A program made the translations under genes and the position numbers. DNA of 64,000 bases from contig DAOPYW010000001.1 of NCBI GenBank assembly GCA_035353055.1, forward strand, positions 1 to 64,000, written 5' to 3'. Position 1 is the first letter of the stretch. The number at the start of each line of letters is the position of its first letter. The DNA is from JAAYDH01 sp035353055. GTDB taxonomy: Bacteria > Bacillota_I > Bacilli_A > RFN20 > CAG-826. Below the pieces are notes generated by a model. That model saw nothing but the letters and a program-made list of their open reading frames with translations. It did no database searches and was not told the origin of the DNA. This document shows, in pieces, positions 24,720-33,526 of the stretch.

Positions 24720-25848
24720 AAGAGTGATGCGATGCTATCACTGCGGTGAAGTTTTGCAAAGCAAAAAAGAGAACGAAAAAGGCTTTATTGCTAATCAGAT
24801 TTTATCCGCTCCTAATGCCGAAAAGGAAGTTTTATACTGCGATAGTTGCTATGAAAAAATGAAAGCGATCAACACTGGAATGCTCGAAAGAGATGCTGAT
24901 GAAGAAATATTGACCATCCTCGAAGATGCTGTCGCTACTGATGCAGTCATCGTCTGGGTCGTCGACCTGTTTTCATTTAACGGAACATTAAATCCAGATG
25001 TCATTAACAAAGTTAAGAAATTAAAAGTCATCATTGCCGGAACCAAATTTGACTTGTTCCCCAAGAATGTCGAAAAAGAGCAGCTCGTTACTTTTTTAAA
25101 GGAGCGCTTTGGCGAAGCGGGGTTAATTCCTTGTGAAATCGTCTTGTTTGGCAATACTGATGGCATAGATGTCGAAAAAATGCTCGATAAGTTATCCGAA
25201 GTCCGCGCAGGCCATGATGTCTACATGATCGGCTCCGTAGCTTCCGGAAAAACCACATTGATTAATCGAATGCTCAAATCATATAAGAATACCACTCGCC
25301 GCCCTATAAGAACCGAGACTTATCCTGGCACATCCGTAAAATTGTTAGATATTCCATTTTCGAACTCGGCTTCATTTTATGAAGTTCCAGGCTTTTCTTT
25401 GGTGACATCTGTCCTTGGAAAAGTGGAAAAAGATATCCAAAAAATGATTATTCCTAAAAAGGAAATCAAGATGACATTGAAAACCTTATCTCCGGGCGAT
25501 GCTCTGCTTATCGGATCTCTCGCTAGTTATCAATTGATTAGCGGGAAAGCGACGATATTTAAGCTTTACACTGCAGAGATGGTGGAGACGAAAAAGATTC
25601 CCACCAAAAAAATGCGCGAAGTTTTACAAGACAACTTCGACAGGAAGTTTTTAAGGCCAGTCAGCTCAAGATTTACTACTTTCACTGATTACGATTTGTT
25701 TGATTACACGATGGAGAACGACGGACGGGTGCACGATATTGGTATCGCTGGCCTCTGCTGGATTTCTTTTGTCGCTAGGGGGCAAGTCATCCGCGTTTTA
25801 TTCCCGAAGGGTGCCGCATTAAAAGAATATTTAGGAAAGTTGAGATAA
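24706..25848 (+). CDS. yqeH: Circularly permuted ribosome-assembly GTPase YqeH
   Basis: 30S-assembly GTPase with permuted motif order. 380 residues. N-terminal zinc finger CYHCGE...CDSCYE (about 10-48); G4 TKFD (about 111), then G1 GSVASGKTTLINRML (about 178), and G3-like EVPGF (about 227); C-terminal RNA-binding region. Departures from the usual motifs: P-loop ASGKT instead of NVGKS, and EVPG instead of DTPG. ATG 24706 behind GGAGG overlaps yqeG. Followed by yhbY after two bases (aroE, present in Bacillus, is missing). Confidence 0.9.
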   Translation: MGKVKRVMRCYHCGEVLQSKKENEKGFIANQILSAPNAEKEVLYCDSCYEKMKAINTGMLERDADEEILTILEDAVATDAVIVWVVDLFSFNGTLNPDVINKVKKLKVIIAGTKFDLFPKNVEKEQLVTFLKERFGEAGLIPCEIVLFGNTDGIDVEKMLDKLSEVRAGHDVYMIGSVASGKTTLINRMLKSYKNTTRRPIRTETYPGTSVKLLDIPFSNSASFYEVPGFSLVTSVLGKVEKDIQKMIIPKKEIKMTLKTLSPGDALLIGSLASYQLISGKATIFKLYTAEMVETKKIPTKKMREVLQDNFDRKFLRPVSSRFTTFTDYDLFDYTMENDGRVHDIGIAGLCWISFVARGQVIRVLFPKGAALKEYLGKLR

Positions 25849-25850
25849 AT

Positions 25851-26144
25851 ATGCTAACTGCTAATGAAAAAAAACAATTGCGAGCGATGGCGGAAAAATT
25901 GACCACAAGATATCAGGTCGGCAAGAACGAGATTTGTGATTCTCTCGTCTGCATGCTCGACAAAGCCTTGATTGTCAAAGAGCTGATCAAAATAGATGTG
26001 TTAAAAGGAGCCAGCGCTTCAGTGATGGCGATCGCTTTAGACTTGTCTTCTCAGCTCAATGCTGACATAGTACAAGTAGTGGGAAAGGTCATTGTTTTAT
26101 TTCGGAGAAATAAAGAAAATCCAATAATCCAGTTCAGGAAATAG
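25851..26144 (+). CDS. yhbY: CRM-domain RNA-binding protein YhbY
   Basis: 97 residues, one CRM domain, associated with pre-50S particles in other bacteria. Pattern: LRAMAEKLTTRYQVGKNEI (the usual G is replaced), IKIDVLKGASA, and VQVVGKVIVLFRRNKENP at the end. It sits between yqeH and nadD as in Firmicutes and was probably co-translated with them. Confidence 0.9.
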   Translation: MLTANEKKQLRAMAEKLTTRYQVGKNEICDSLVCMLDKALIVKELIKIDVLKGASASVMAIALDLSSQLNADIVQVVGKVIVLFRRNKENPIIQFRK

Positions 26145-26145
26145 C

Positions 26146-27219
26146 ATGAATAAAGTCATTTTCGGAGGAGGATTCGATCCGATTCATCTCGGCCATATCA
26201 ACATGGCACGCTTAGCTTCCAAGCATTTTGATGCGGATGTAATTTTTGTTCCATCCCCCATTTCAATTTGGAAAGAAACATCGACGCCCATCGAAGATAA
26301 GATTGAGATGATACGACTTTCCATCGAAGGGTATAAACGTTTCAGCATTGACCTGTTTGAAGCGAAAAGTGGCAAATCTCACAATTACTCCATCGACACC
26401 GTCCGCTATTTTCATAGTAAATATCCCGAAGATCATCTTTTCTATCTCATCGGAGGAGATCAAGTCAATGAATTCCACCGCTGGAAAGAAGCTGATGAGC
26501 TATCAAAACTGGCTCATGTGATTTTTTTATCTCGCCCAGGTTTTGATTTGAGCAAAGAAAATATCGAAAAGTATCACATGCAAATGCTGCCAGGAAAAGT
26601 GGTGGATGTCAGCGCGACTGATATCCGCTCATTTCACTCTTTGAAAATCGACGACAAAGTAATTAAATATATTGAAGAAAATGAGCTTTATTACATAAAG
26701 AAGATAAAATCGTTCCTCAAAAGCAAAAGATATGATCATTCGAAAGCGGTGGCGAATCTATCTTATGACATCGCCAAAAAGCATCATCTAAGAAATCGCG
26801 ATCAATTCTATATTTCTGGATTCCTCCACGATATTGGCAAAGAACAAATCGGAAACGAAATAATGAAAGAGCATTTCTCAAAATACGCGGACTTGCCAAC
26901 TTTCGCCTATCATCAATTTGTAGGAGCCTATATTGCGAAGACAGAATTCAACATCACTAATCGCTCAGTCATTAAAGCAATTGCTTTTCACGCCACAGGA
27001 ACCGCGAAGATGAACCGACTCGGAAAAGTCATCTACGCCTCTGATAAAATCGATCCCACGAGAGATTACGATTCAAATTACATGATTGAGGCGATGATGA
27101 AAGATATCGACGAAGGTTTCAAGCTAGTTTTGAGCGAGAACAGGAAATTTTTAGAAGAGAATCGCAAAAATATCAACAATCGATTAACAAAAGAGTGCTT
27201 TGAGAATTACCTCGGTTAA
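26146..27219 (+). CDS. nadD: Fusion of nicotinate-nucleotide adenylyltransferase NadD and HD hydrolase YqeK
   Basis: 357 residues, longer than NadD alone (about 190). Residues 1-185 are NadD: GGFDPIHLGHINMAR (nucleotidyltransferase GxFDPxHxGH), LIGGDQVNEFHRWK, and SATDIRS near its end. Residues about 190-357 are an HD domain: YDHSKAVANLSYDIAKKH, GFLHDIGKEQ, AFHATG and YASDKIDPTRDY, matching YqeK, the symmetrical Ap4A hydrolase. In Bacillus the two are adjacent genes, so this is a gene fusion joining NAD synthesis with dinucleotide clearance. Only one base separates it from yhbY. rsfS, the usual next gene, is absent. Confidence 0.93.
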   Translation: MNKVIFGGGFDPIHLGHINMARLASKHFDADVIFVPSPISIWKETSTPIEDKIEMIRLSIEGYKRFSIDLFEAKSGKSHNYSIDTVRYFHSKYPEDHLFYLIGGDQVNEFHRWKEADELSKLAHVIFLSRPGFDLSKENIEKYHMQMLPGKVVDVSATDIRSFHSLKIDDKVIKYIEENELYYIKKIKSFLKSKRYDHSKAVANLSYDIAKKHHLRNRDQFYISGFLHDIGKEQIGNEIMKEHFSKYADLPTFAYHQFVGAYIAKTEFNITNRSVIKAIAFHATGTAKMNRLGKVIYASDKIDPTRDYDSNYMIEAMMKDIDEGFKLVLSENRKFLEENRKNINNRLTKECFENYLG

Positions 27220-27290
27220 TTATCATTTTCGGTGGTGGAACCAACCACTATTTGGGCAATAATAAATTTTACAAAAGACCATCAAACTTA

Positions 27291-27313
27291 GAAGGAGATT
27301 ACTCCTTTTTTTA
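27291..27313 (+). terminator. Terminator of yqeG-yqeH-yhbY-nadD
   Basis: AAGGAG-ATTA-CTCCTT hairpin followed by a T-rich run, 73 bases after the nadD/yqeK stop. Confidence 0.8.
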
Positions 27314-27576
27314 TTTAACCTTTGAAAATATGAACAAAAAATGATTTCTTCTATCTCATTAATCTCATATTGTTTTGTTGAATCTGCAATGAGCAATACC
27401 GGTAGTTGTGTATAATCACTCGTAAAATATAGCACTTCGCATAATTTCCGTTATGTTAACTAGAATTAAAATATTGTTAGATATATTCAGTATTTATTTT
27501 TTGCGAAATTCAAAATGTTCGCGGTTTAGTAACAGCTAATAAGTAAGTTTTCCACAGATAAGTTGTAGAAAATATC

Positions 27577-27593
27577 TACTAATTATCTACTAA
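27577..27593 (-). repeat. Phased 11-bp TTAGTA repeat, copy D (two copies)
   Basis: Minus-strand TTAGTA twice, 11 bp apart (plus-strand TACTAA at 27577 and 27588), three bases beyond the stop codon of the PemK-like gene. Confidence 0.55.
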
Positions 27594-27595
27594 CA

Positions 27596-28177
27596 CTAAA
27601 CACCACTTTTGTAATCATATTGCAATGTCAGGAGATTTATATAGGCTTGAGTAATCAATTCGACTTTGCGTTCTTCTAACCTATACACTTCATTAGCATG
27701 CGTGTCATATTCATTGAATTCTCCATCATTTCCAATCGCTAATTTTGTATAGATTCTCAATTTATCAATCGCTCTTATTTGATTGATCACTGCCAAGGTG
27801 CTATGGCCGGTTTTTAAGCACTGAATGATTCCTAAATCCACATCGCTTCTAGGATGACCACCATTCTTGTTGCTTTTTAAGGGACAAACAATAACTAAAG
27901 GGTTATATTCTCCTGAGTCGGCGAGCACCACTCCAAAATGGCGATTTGAGAACTCGGCGTTGACGTTGATTCCCCAATCGAATTCTAAGATATCGCCTTT
28001 TTTCAAGTCGTAGCGCAACTTGTACTTCTCGGCAAACATTGAATATTCCAGTTGACGCTTAATCCAATCCAGCTGTTCCTTTCTTCCAATCATCTTGCTC
28101 GGCAACGAGCGATCATCGTAATCGGTGTTGTCGATCCAGCGATACTTTCCGCTTCCATAATAATTAGGGCCACTCAT
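27596..28177 (-). CDS. PemK/MazF-like endoribonuclease-fold protein, no antitoxin partner seen
   Basis: 193 residues. The core, about 55-175, fits the PemK/MazF SH3-like barrel: LKKGDILEFDWG (usual KRGDIwwvd), RHFGVVLADS (RPvvVl), LVIVCPLKS (vivvPit) and TLAVINQIRAIDKLRI (the vl.dqir.vd.rl strand). An N-terminal extension of about 55 residues is rich in Tyr and charged residues. Start ATG 28177 is preceded by GGAGGG; a frame opening at 28213 lacks one. The upstream 110 bases hold only the deoB terminator, so there is no adjacent antitoxin gene. It may be a chromosomal orphan nuclease rather than an addiction toxin (inference). Confidence 0.8.
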   Translation of the reverse strand: MSGPNYYGSGKYRWIDNTDYDDRSLPSKMIGRKEQLDWIKRQLEYSMFAEKYKLRYDLKKGDILEFDWGINVNAEFSNRHFGVVLADSGEYNPLVIVCPLKSNKNGGHPRSDVDLGIIQCLKTGHSTLAVINQIRAIDKLRIYTKLAIGNDGEFNEYDTHANEVYRLEERKVELITQAYINLLTLQYDYKSGV

Positions 28178-28229
28178 AATAAATACCCTCCTAGTAGACT
28201 TCGTTATCTCCAAAAAGCATAAAAGTTTG

Positions 28230-28267
28230 AAAAATAAAAAAATAAGCAGGAAATGCTCTTGCTTATT
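28230..28267 (-). terminator. Terminator of dinB-xerD-deoB
   Basis: Minus-strand AATAAGCA...TGCTTATT stem with an 11-base loop followed by TTTTTATTTT, just after the deoB stop. Confidence 0.8.
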
Positions 28268-28288
28268 TATTTTATAAATAACTATTAA

Positions 28289-29488
28289 TTAGTCTTTTAG
28301 CAATTCGCTAATAGGAGCACCAATTAAGTCGTCTGGCTTGCTGAGCTTGAAGTTTTTAAGAACAGTCGCTCCGATATCAGCGAATGAACTCCTCTCTTCA
28401 AGATAGCGGCCATTCTTAAACGATTTAGAACACATGAGGAGTGGGACTTTTTCGCGAGTGTGATCAGTGCCAGTCCAAGTCGGATCGTTTCCGTGATCAG
28501 CGGTGACAATCAATAAATCATCATCTCGTAAGGCTTCAATGAGCTCTTTTAATCTGCGATCAAATCTCTCGAGCGCTTTCGCGTATCCTGGGACATCGCG
28601 GCGGTGGCCATACTCAGAATCGAATTCGACAAGATTGACGAAGCACAAGCCGGTGAAATCAAAATTCTTAGCTTCGCTAATGGTCTTATCCATTCCATCT
28701 TCATTGCTGATGGTTTTTTGTGTTTTAACCACCCCGTATTGATCGAAGATATCGCCAATTTTTCCGACGCAGGTGGTCATGAAACCACCATCTTGCAAAA
28801 CGTTCATAACTGTCGGTTTGTTTGGCTTCAATGCTAAATCGTGACGATTAGGTGTTCGCTTAAAGTTTGAAGCGCAAGTGCCGATGAATGGGCGAGCGAT
28901 AATGCGTCCAACCATCCATTCAGGCTTCATGCATAATTCACGAGCAATCTCGCAGCAGCGATATAGCTCTTTGACGCCAGTGACTTCTTCGTGAGCAGCG
29001 ATTTGGAGAACGCTGTCAGCGGAGGTGTAGACGATGAGAGAATCATCTCTCATTTGCTGCTCGCCAAGCTCTTTTAAGATTTCGGTTCCTGAAGCGGAAT
29101 AGTTGCCGATCACTTTGTGGCCAGTTCGCTTTTCTAATTCGGCAATCAGCTCTAGAGGGAAGCCAGTATCCGTGAAGGTCTGAAATGGTTTGATGGTGTA
29201 AATGCCCATCATTTCCCAGTGGCCAGTCATCGTGTCTTTGCCATTGCTCTCTTCTCGAGCTCTCGCGACATAGGATTGAGGATGAGCCACCTTAGTTGTT
29301 CCCACGATTGGAGCGAGGTCTCCAATTCCTAAAGCGTTCATCGTTGGGATGTGTAATCCATTGGCTCCCTCAGAGATGTGAACGATGGTATTGCTGCCAA
29401 CATCGCCGTATTTATCAGCGTCAGGTTCAGCTCCGATGCCGACAGAGTCGGCAACGATTAAAAATATCCTTTTGAATTTATACGCCAT
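28289..29488 (-). CDS. deoB: Phosphopentomutase DeoB
   Basis: Interconverts (deoxy)ribose-1-phosphate and 5-phosphate in nucleoside catabolism. 399 residues. Alkaline-phosphatase-fold motifs: VADSVGIGAEPDADKYGD (metal Asp and Ser/Thr region), GKDTMTGHWEMMGI (catalytic Thr), FVNLVEFDSEYGHRRD and VTADHGNDPTWTGTDHTRE (metal Asp/His). The start is ATG 29488 with AGGAG six bases upstream; the frame from 29515 would include that site. The xerD-deoB order matches the B. subtilis ripX-drm locus. Confidence 0.97.
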   Translation of the reverse strand: MAYKFKRIFLIVADSVGIGAEPDADKYGDVGSNTIVHISEGANGLHIPTMNALGIGDLAPIVGTTKVAHPQSYVARAREESNGKDTMTGHWEMMGIYTIKPFQTFTDTGFPLELIAELEKRTGHKVIGNYSASGTEILKELGEQQMRDDSLIVYTSADSVLQIAAHEEVTGVKELYRCCEIARELCMKPEWMVGRIIARPFIGTCASNFKRTPNRHDLALKPNKPTVMNVLQDGGFMTTCVGKIGDIFDQYGVVKTQKTISNEDGMDKTISEAKNFDFTGLCFVNLVEFDSEYGHRRDVPGYAKALERFDRRLKELIEALRDDDLLIVTADHGNDPTWTGTDHTREKVPLLMCSKSFKNGRYLEERSSFADIGATVLKNFKLSKPDDLIGAPISELLKD

Positions 29489-29521
29489 GAGATTTCTCCT
29501 TTTGACCGTAGTCATTATAAA

Positions 29522-30403
29522 TTACTTTTTTCTCATATACAAATCATAAGCGCTCAAAATTCGTTTCGTTGAAACGTGAGTGTATATTTGGGTGGTCGCG
29601 ATATGAGCGTGACCGAGCATTTCTTGAACCGCGACCAGCTGGGCACCATTCTCTAAAAGATGGGTGGCAAAGCAGTGGCGAAGAGTGTGGGGAGAAATCG
29701 GGACATCGATTCCCGCTAGAGCGGCGTATTTTTTCACTTGTTTAAAGAAGAATTGCCGGGACAAAGGTTTTCCATATCTATTTAGAAATAGATACTTGCT
29801 ATCTCTGCCCTGATTTTTGCATCGCACTTCATCGAGATATCTAGCGATGCATTCAATTGCGTAATCCCCTAGGGGAACCTTCCGCTCTTTGGCTCCTTTG
29901 CCTAGCACGGTTACAATGCCATTTTTGAGATTGGCTTTTCCTCTTTCCAGCATCAAAAGTTCGCTGACTCTCAGCCCCGTCGCATACATGGTTTCAAGCA
30001 TGGCGCGATCGCGGATGCCTTCGGGCTTTTCAGCATCGGGCATATCGAGCAAATGGTCGACTTCTTCGACAGTCAAGCAATGAGGCAAATGCTCGGGCTT
30101 TTTTGGCGATTCAATCTCCGGAATCTCATCTTGAAGATAGCCTTCGGTCTTTAAAAAGATGAAGAAGCTCTTCGTGGATGAAAGCCGGCGCAGAGCAGTT
30201 GAGGCTGACAGACCAATTGAAAACTCGTAGCGGAGAAAATCCAATAGATCAGTGCCGAGCAAATCATCGACTTGCTTTCGCTGCTTGAAAAATGCGAAAA
30301 ATCGTTTCAAATCCTCTTGATAAGATTTTACTGTCTGATTAGCGAGGCCTTTTTCTGCCAGCAAATACTGCTCATATAGCTCAACGGCGTCTTGAATATC
30401 CAT
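29522..30403 (-). CDS. xerD: Tyrosine recombinase XerD
   Basis: Resolves chromosome dimers at dif with XerC. 293 residues, no extension. N-terminal SAM-like core-binding domain (YEQYLLAEKGLANQTVKSY), then the catalytic domain: Arg in TGLRVSELL, Lys in LGKGAKERKVP, HTLRHCFATHL (His-x2-Arg), GHAHIATTQIYTHV (His and the nucleophile Tyr). Cys replaces the common Ser in HTLRHSFATH. It lies two bases after dinB and 33 before deoB in one operon. A XerC/XerS split cannot be made without alignment, but deoB linkage favours XerD. Confidence 0.92.
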   Translation of the reverse strand: MDIQDAVELYEQYLLAEKGLANQTVKSYQEDLKRFFAFFKQRKQVDDLLGTDLLDFLRYEFSIGLSASTALRRLSSTKSFFIFLKTEGYLQDEIPEIESPKKPEHLPHCLTVEEVDHLLDMPDAEKPEGIRDRAMLETMYATGLRVSELLMLERGKANLKNGIVTVLGKGAKERKVPLGDYAIECIARYLDEVRCKNQGRDSKYLFLNRYGKPLSRQFFFKQVKKYAALAGIDVPISPHTLRHCFATHLLENGAQLVAVQEMLGHAHIATTQIYTHVSTKRILSAYDLYMRKK

Positions 30404-30405
30404 AA

Positions 30406-31596
30406 TTATTTCTTCTTTTCTTTTGGCTTAGCTTCAGAAGCCCGCATTAATGAGTCTTTTTTTAGCTTGCGATTCAATTCATTGATCAATAGTCTCGTGC
30501 GATTGTCTTCTTCGGCTTTTTCATAATCGAATAAAGATATTTGAATTGCCATGTCGCGAGGGTCAATCAAGTTTTGCAAAGTGATGCCCACCAGTCGCAC
30601 ATTTAAAGAGAGGAAGTTTTTTTCGTATAGTTTAACCGCGGTGCGATATATCGTCTGATAATCATTAGTTGGATTATCGAAGGTTATCGACTTGTTGTGA
30701 ACAACAAAACTAGCTTCTTTGACGACGATTTGAATGGTCGAGCCCATTTTGTTTTCCTTGATCGCTCGCGATGAAACTTCTTTCGCGAGTTGCTCAAACA
30801 TATATTTAATTTCATTGAAATCATCAGTGTCGTGATAGAAGGTTGAAGAACTCCCGATAGATTTCTGCTCTTCCGGTTCAGAGATGACGACATCTGACCC
30901 GCGGCCGTTGATCCAATCTTTAATGACGAGATAGAATTTGCCGAGGATATTCATTAAATCGCGGTCGTTGCTCTCGCAGCGAGCGGCTAAGTCTCCGATT
31001 GTGAGAATTCCGACACTCTTTAATCGCGGAGCAGTCTTTTTGCCGATGCCAAACATCTTTTCAAGCGGCAGTGGATATAAAATGTTGGGAATGTCTCTTT
31101 TGCGGATGAAAGTTAATCCCATAGGTTTTTGATAGTCGCTGCCCATCTTCGCTAAGAATTTCGTGCTCGCGACTCCGATTGAGCATTTTAGTTGGGTCTT
31201 TTTATAGAGATCGTCCTGCATTTTTTTGAAAAAGGCGGGAACATCTTCGACTTTTTTTACCACTTCTGTGAAATCCGCAAAACACTCGTCTACAGAGGCG
31301 ACTTCCACTATGGGGGTATAACTTTTCACAAATTTGATAAATAAGCGCGACAGGCCCATATAATAGCGAAAATCGACGGGTTTGATGATTAATTGTGGGC
31401 ACATCTCTTTAGCCATGAACATCGGCATGCCACTAGCGACGCCAAATTTGCGGGCTGCATAAGAGCATGTCGAAACAATGCCCGAGCGACCTTCGTGACC
31501 GATGGCGACAGGTTTTCCCTCTAGAGATGGGTCACGAATTTCTTCAGCGCGAGCAAAAAAGGCATTTAGATCAATATGAACGATAACTTTGCCCAT
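30406..31596 (-). CDS. dinB: DNA polymerase IV (DinB)
   Basis: Y-family translesion polymerase. 396 residues. Palm motif 1 VIVHIDLNAFFARAEE (metal Asp; Ala follows Phe-Phe), SYAARKFGVASGM, catalytic SVDECFADFT (Asp-Glu), the helix-hairpin-helix thumb (FGIGKKTAPRLKSVGI) and the little-finger domain; a basic KPKEKKK tail. No beta-clamp motif was firmly identified, though QISLFDYEKAEE (QxxLF) is an excellent candidate clamp-binding sequence. It has its own promoter with a 7-base leader and a poor Shine-Dalgarno. First gene of dinB-xerD-deoB. Confidence 0.96.
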   Translation of the reverse strand: MGKVIVHIDLNAFFARAEEIRDPSLEGKPVAIGHEGRSGIVSTCSYAARKFGVASGMPMFMAKEMCPQLIIKPVDFRYYMGLSRLFIKFVKSYTPIVEVASVDECFADFTEVVKKVEDVPAFFKKMQDDLYKKTQLKCSIGVASTKFLAKMGSDYQKPMGLTFIRKRDIPNILYPLPLEKMFGIGKKTAPRLKSVGILTIGDLAARCESNDRDLMNILGKFYLVIKDWINGRGSDVVISEPEEQKSIGSSSTFYHDTDDFNEIKYMFEQLAKEVSSRAIKENKMGSTIQIVVKEASFVVHNKSITFDNPTNDYQTIYRTAVKLYEKNFLSLNVRLVGITLQNLIDPRDMAIQISLFDYEKAEEDNRTRLLINELNRKLKKDSLMRASEAKPKEKKK

Positions 31597-31609
31597 TTCC
31601 GATATAAAT

Positions 31610-31638
31610 ATTGTAAATGATATATGAGATTATGTTAA
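31610..31638 (-). promoter_or_regulatory. Promoter of dinB-xerD-deoB
   Basis: Minus-strand TTAACA (31638-31633), 17-bp spacer, TACAAT (31615-31610). +1 near 31603, leaving about 7 bases before the ATG at 31596. No LexA-type box is seen. Confidence 0.5.
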
Positions 31639-31644
31639 CCAAAA

Positions 31645-33495
31645 CTAAATAATTTTGATGACGTCTTCCGGCAGCAATGAAAACTCGGCTTTTTGCTCTT
31701 CAATGCAAGCGTGATTGACGAATACATTGGGAATAGCTTTGATCACAACTTGCCCAGCATAGCGATGCTTGAGCAATTCGGCGGCTAATGCTTGAGCGAA
31801 TCCGCTTTCCGCAGCGTAAGGATCATAGATGACGATTTTCTCATAGCTTAATAAATCGATAATCGCATCTGAATCCATGGGTTTTTGATAGATAGCATTA
31901 AATAAAGTGACGGAAAGATCATTTTCCTTAATCAGCTCTTTGAGCTTTTCAATCTCGGGACCGACAGCTACGATGGCGATTTTGGAACCAGTTAATTCTT
32001 TTATCCATTTCCCAAAGGGAATGGTGGCGATTTTCACGGGTGGCTGGTAGTGGAAAACTCTCTCGCGAGGGTAGCGAATGCAAAAAACGCCATGATGATT
32101 AAATGATTCTTCCACCAAAGTGCGAGCTTGTTCTGGCGTGGCGGCCATGGTCACGACCGTATTGGGAATCCCCATCAAAAAAGCTTCATCAAAGATGCCT
32201 TGATGGGAATTGCCATCTTTGCCCACGAGCCCGCTGCGATCAATGAGCAGTGTGGCGTCGAGTTCAATTCTCGCTAAATCATGATTGACTTGGTCATAGG
32301 CTCTTTGTAAAAATGTTGAATAAATAGAAATGATGGGGTGGAAACCGCTAATTGAAAGACCTCCAGCCATCGTCACGGCGTGCTCTTCGGCTATGCCGAC
32401 ATCGATGCAGCGGTCCGGGAATTTCGCGAAGACTTCCGAAAGATGGCTTCCATAGCCAGTCGCAGGGACAATCGTCACAGCATCCTTATGCTCGCTCATT
32501 ACTTCGATGAGATAATCATTAAAGATTTGCGACCATCCGACGCCATTTTCATATATTTGCTCGCCAGTTTCAGGATTGAAGACATGAACTCCATGCCACA
32601 ATCCCTTATCATCATCTTCAGCGAGTTTATAGCCTTTTCCTTTTATTGTCTTTATAAAGACAACGACTGACTTATCGGTTCTCTTGGCTCTAATGAGGGC
32701 TTTTTCCATAGCTTTGATATTGTGGCCATCCACTGGGCCGATGACAGAGAAACCGAAGGAGTCAAAAATGTTTATTTTTAAAATGTGCCTTTTAAACCAG
32801 TTTTTCATCGCGACGCCGGAAGCATACATTTTGCGGCCGAGCTTAGTGCCGCACATTAATCTCTTGAAGAAGTGCTTGGATCGGCGATAAAAAGAAGAGG
32901 TGGAAAAGCGACGAAATACTTTGGCCAAGCCGCCGACTGGTTTGGAAATTGACATATTGTTATCGTTTAAAACGATAATCATCTTGTGCTTGCTTGTCCC
33001 AGCATCATTGAGGCCTTCAAAGGCCAAGCCGTTGACAATTGAGGCGTCGCCGATAAAGGAAACAACATCATAATTCTCTTTTTTCAAGTCTCGAGCAGTC
33101 GCTAAACCCAGTCCAGCGCTGATCGAAGTTGAACTGTGCCCGGCTTCGAAGTGGTCATAGATTGATTCTTTGACATCTTGGTAGCCAGCGGTTCCATCTT
33201 TTTGTCTTAATCGTTCTAGAGAACGACCAGTCAATAATTTGTAGGTATAGCATTGATGCCCAACATCGAAAATTAATTTATCTTTGGCGAAGTTAAAGAC
33301 ACGGCATAGCGCAATCGTGGCATCCACGACTCCAAGATTTGATGACAAGTGACCACCGTTCTTTGCGGTGACGCGAATAATGTGCTTGGCGATGTCGTCG
33401 CTTAAGACATCTAGCTCTTGATAAGATAGGTCCTTCAAGAAATCTGGATTTCTAATGTTTGATAAATCAATGTGCTGTATATCTTTGGGTTTCAT
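31645..33495 (-). CDS. dxs: 1-deoxy-D-xylulose-5-phosphate synthase Dxs
   Basis: First MEP-pathway enzyme: thiamine-diphosphate-dependent condensation of pyruvate and glyceraldehyde-3-phosphate. 616 residues. GGHLSSNLGVVD, DVGHQCYTYKLLTGR, EAGHSSTSISAGLG, the ThDP/Mg motif GDASIVNGLAFEGLND (GDG variant GDA), NDNNMSIS, and the transketolase pyrimidine domain DVGIAEEHAVTMAGG. The ATG has no Shine-Dalgarno: phased repeat C ends four bases upstream. It is last in asp23-nusB-xseA-xseB-dxs; ispA, usually between xseB and dxs, is absent. Confidence 0.97.
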   Translation of the reverse strand: MKPKDIQHIDLSNIRNPDFLKDLSYQELDVLSDDIAKHIIRVTAKNGGHLSSNLGVVDATIALCRVFNFAKDKLIFDVGHQCYTYKLLTGRSLERLRQKDGTAGYQDVKESIYDHFEAGHSSTSISAGLGLATARDLKKENYDVVSFIGDASIVNGLAFEGLNDAGTSKHKMIIVLNDNNMSISKPVGGLAKVFRRFSTSSFYRRSKHFFKRLMCGTKLGRKMYASGVAMKNWFKRHILKINIFDSFGFSVIGPVDGHNIKAMEKALIRAKRTDKSVVVFIKTIKGKGYKLAEDDDKGLWHGVHVFNPETGEQIYENGVGWSQIFNDYLIEVMSEHKDAVTIVPATGYGSHLSEVFAKFPDRCIDVGIAEEHAVTMAGGLSISGFHPIISIYSTFLQRAYDQVNHDLARIELDATLLIDRSGLVGKDGNSHQGIFDEAFLMGIPNTVVTMAATPEQARTLVEESFNHHGVFCIRYPRERVFHYQPPVKIATIPFGKWIKELTGSKIAIVAVGPEIEKLKELIKENDLSVTLFNAIYQKPMDSDAIIDLLSYEKIVIYDPYAAESGFAQALAAELLKHRYAGQVVIKAIPNVFVNHACIEEQKAEFSLLPEDVIKII

Positions 33496-33498
33496 TTA

Positions 33499-33526
33499 TA
33501 CTATTTTTCTACTAATTTTTAACTAG
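33499..33526 (-). repeat. Phased 11-bp repeat, copy C, directly before dxs
   Basis: Minus-strand CTAGTT, TTAGTA and ATAGTA start 11 bp apart (plus AACTAG 33521, TACTAA 33510, TACTAT 33499). It fills the xseB-dxs gap, four bases from the dxs ATG. Confidence 0.6.

Larger units (their letters stand above)
27220..27595. other. 376-base intergenic region between convergent nadD/yqeK and the PemK-like gene
   Basis: Contains the operon terminator (27291-27313), one DnaA-box-like TTTTCCACA (27548-27556) and a two-copy phased repeat (27577-27593). The rest is AT-rich without a convincing gene: a 70-codon GTG-started minus-strand frame (27223-27435) runs through the terminator and has no Shine-Dalgarno. 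No tRNA or known RNA is recognised. Confidence 0.5.

Noticed and set aside
27223..27435. 70-codon minus-strand ORF in the intergenic region
   Set aside because: GTG start without Shine-Dalgarno, reads through a good plus-strand terminator, and resembles no family.
27548..27556. TTTTCCACA as a DnaA box and possible replication origin
   Set aside because: A single box, no cluster, no dnaA or dnaN nearby; insufficient for an origin.
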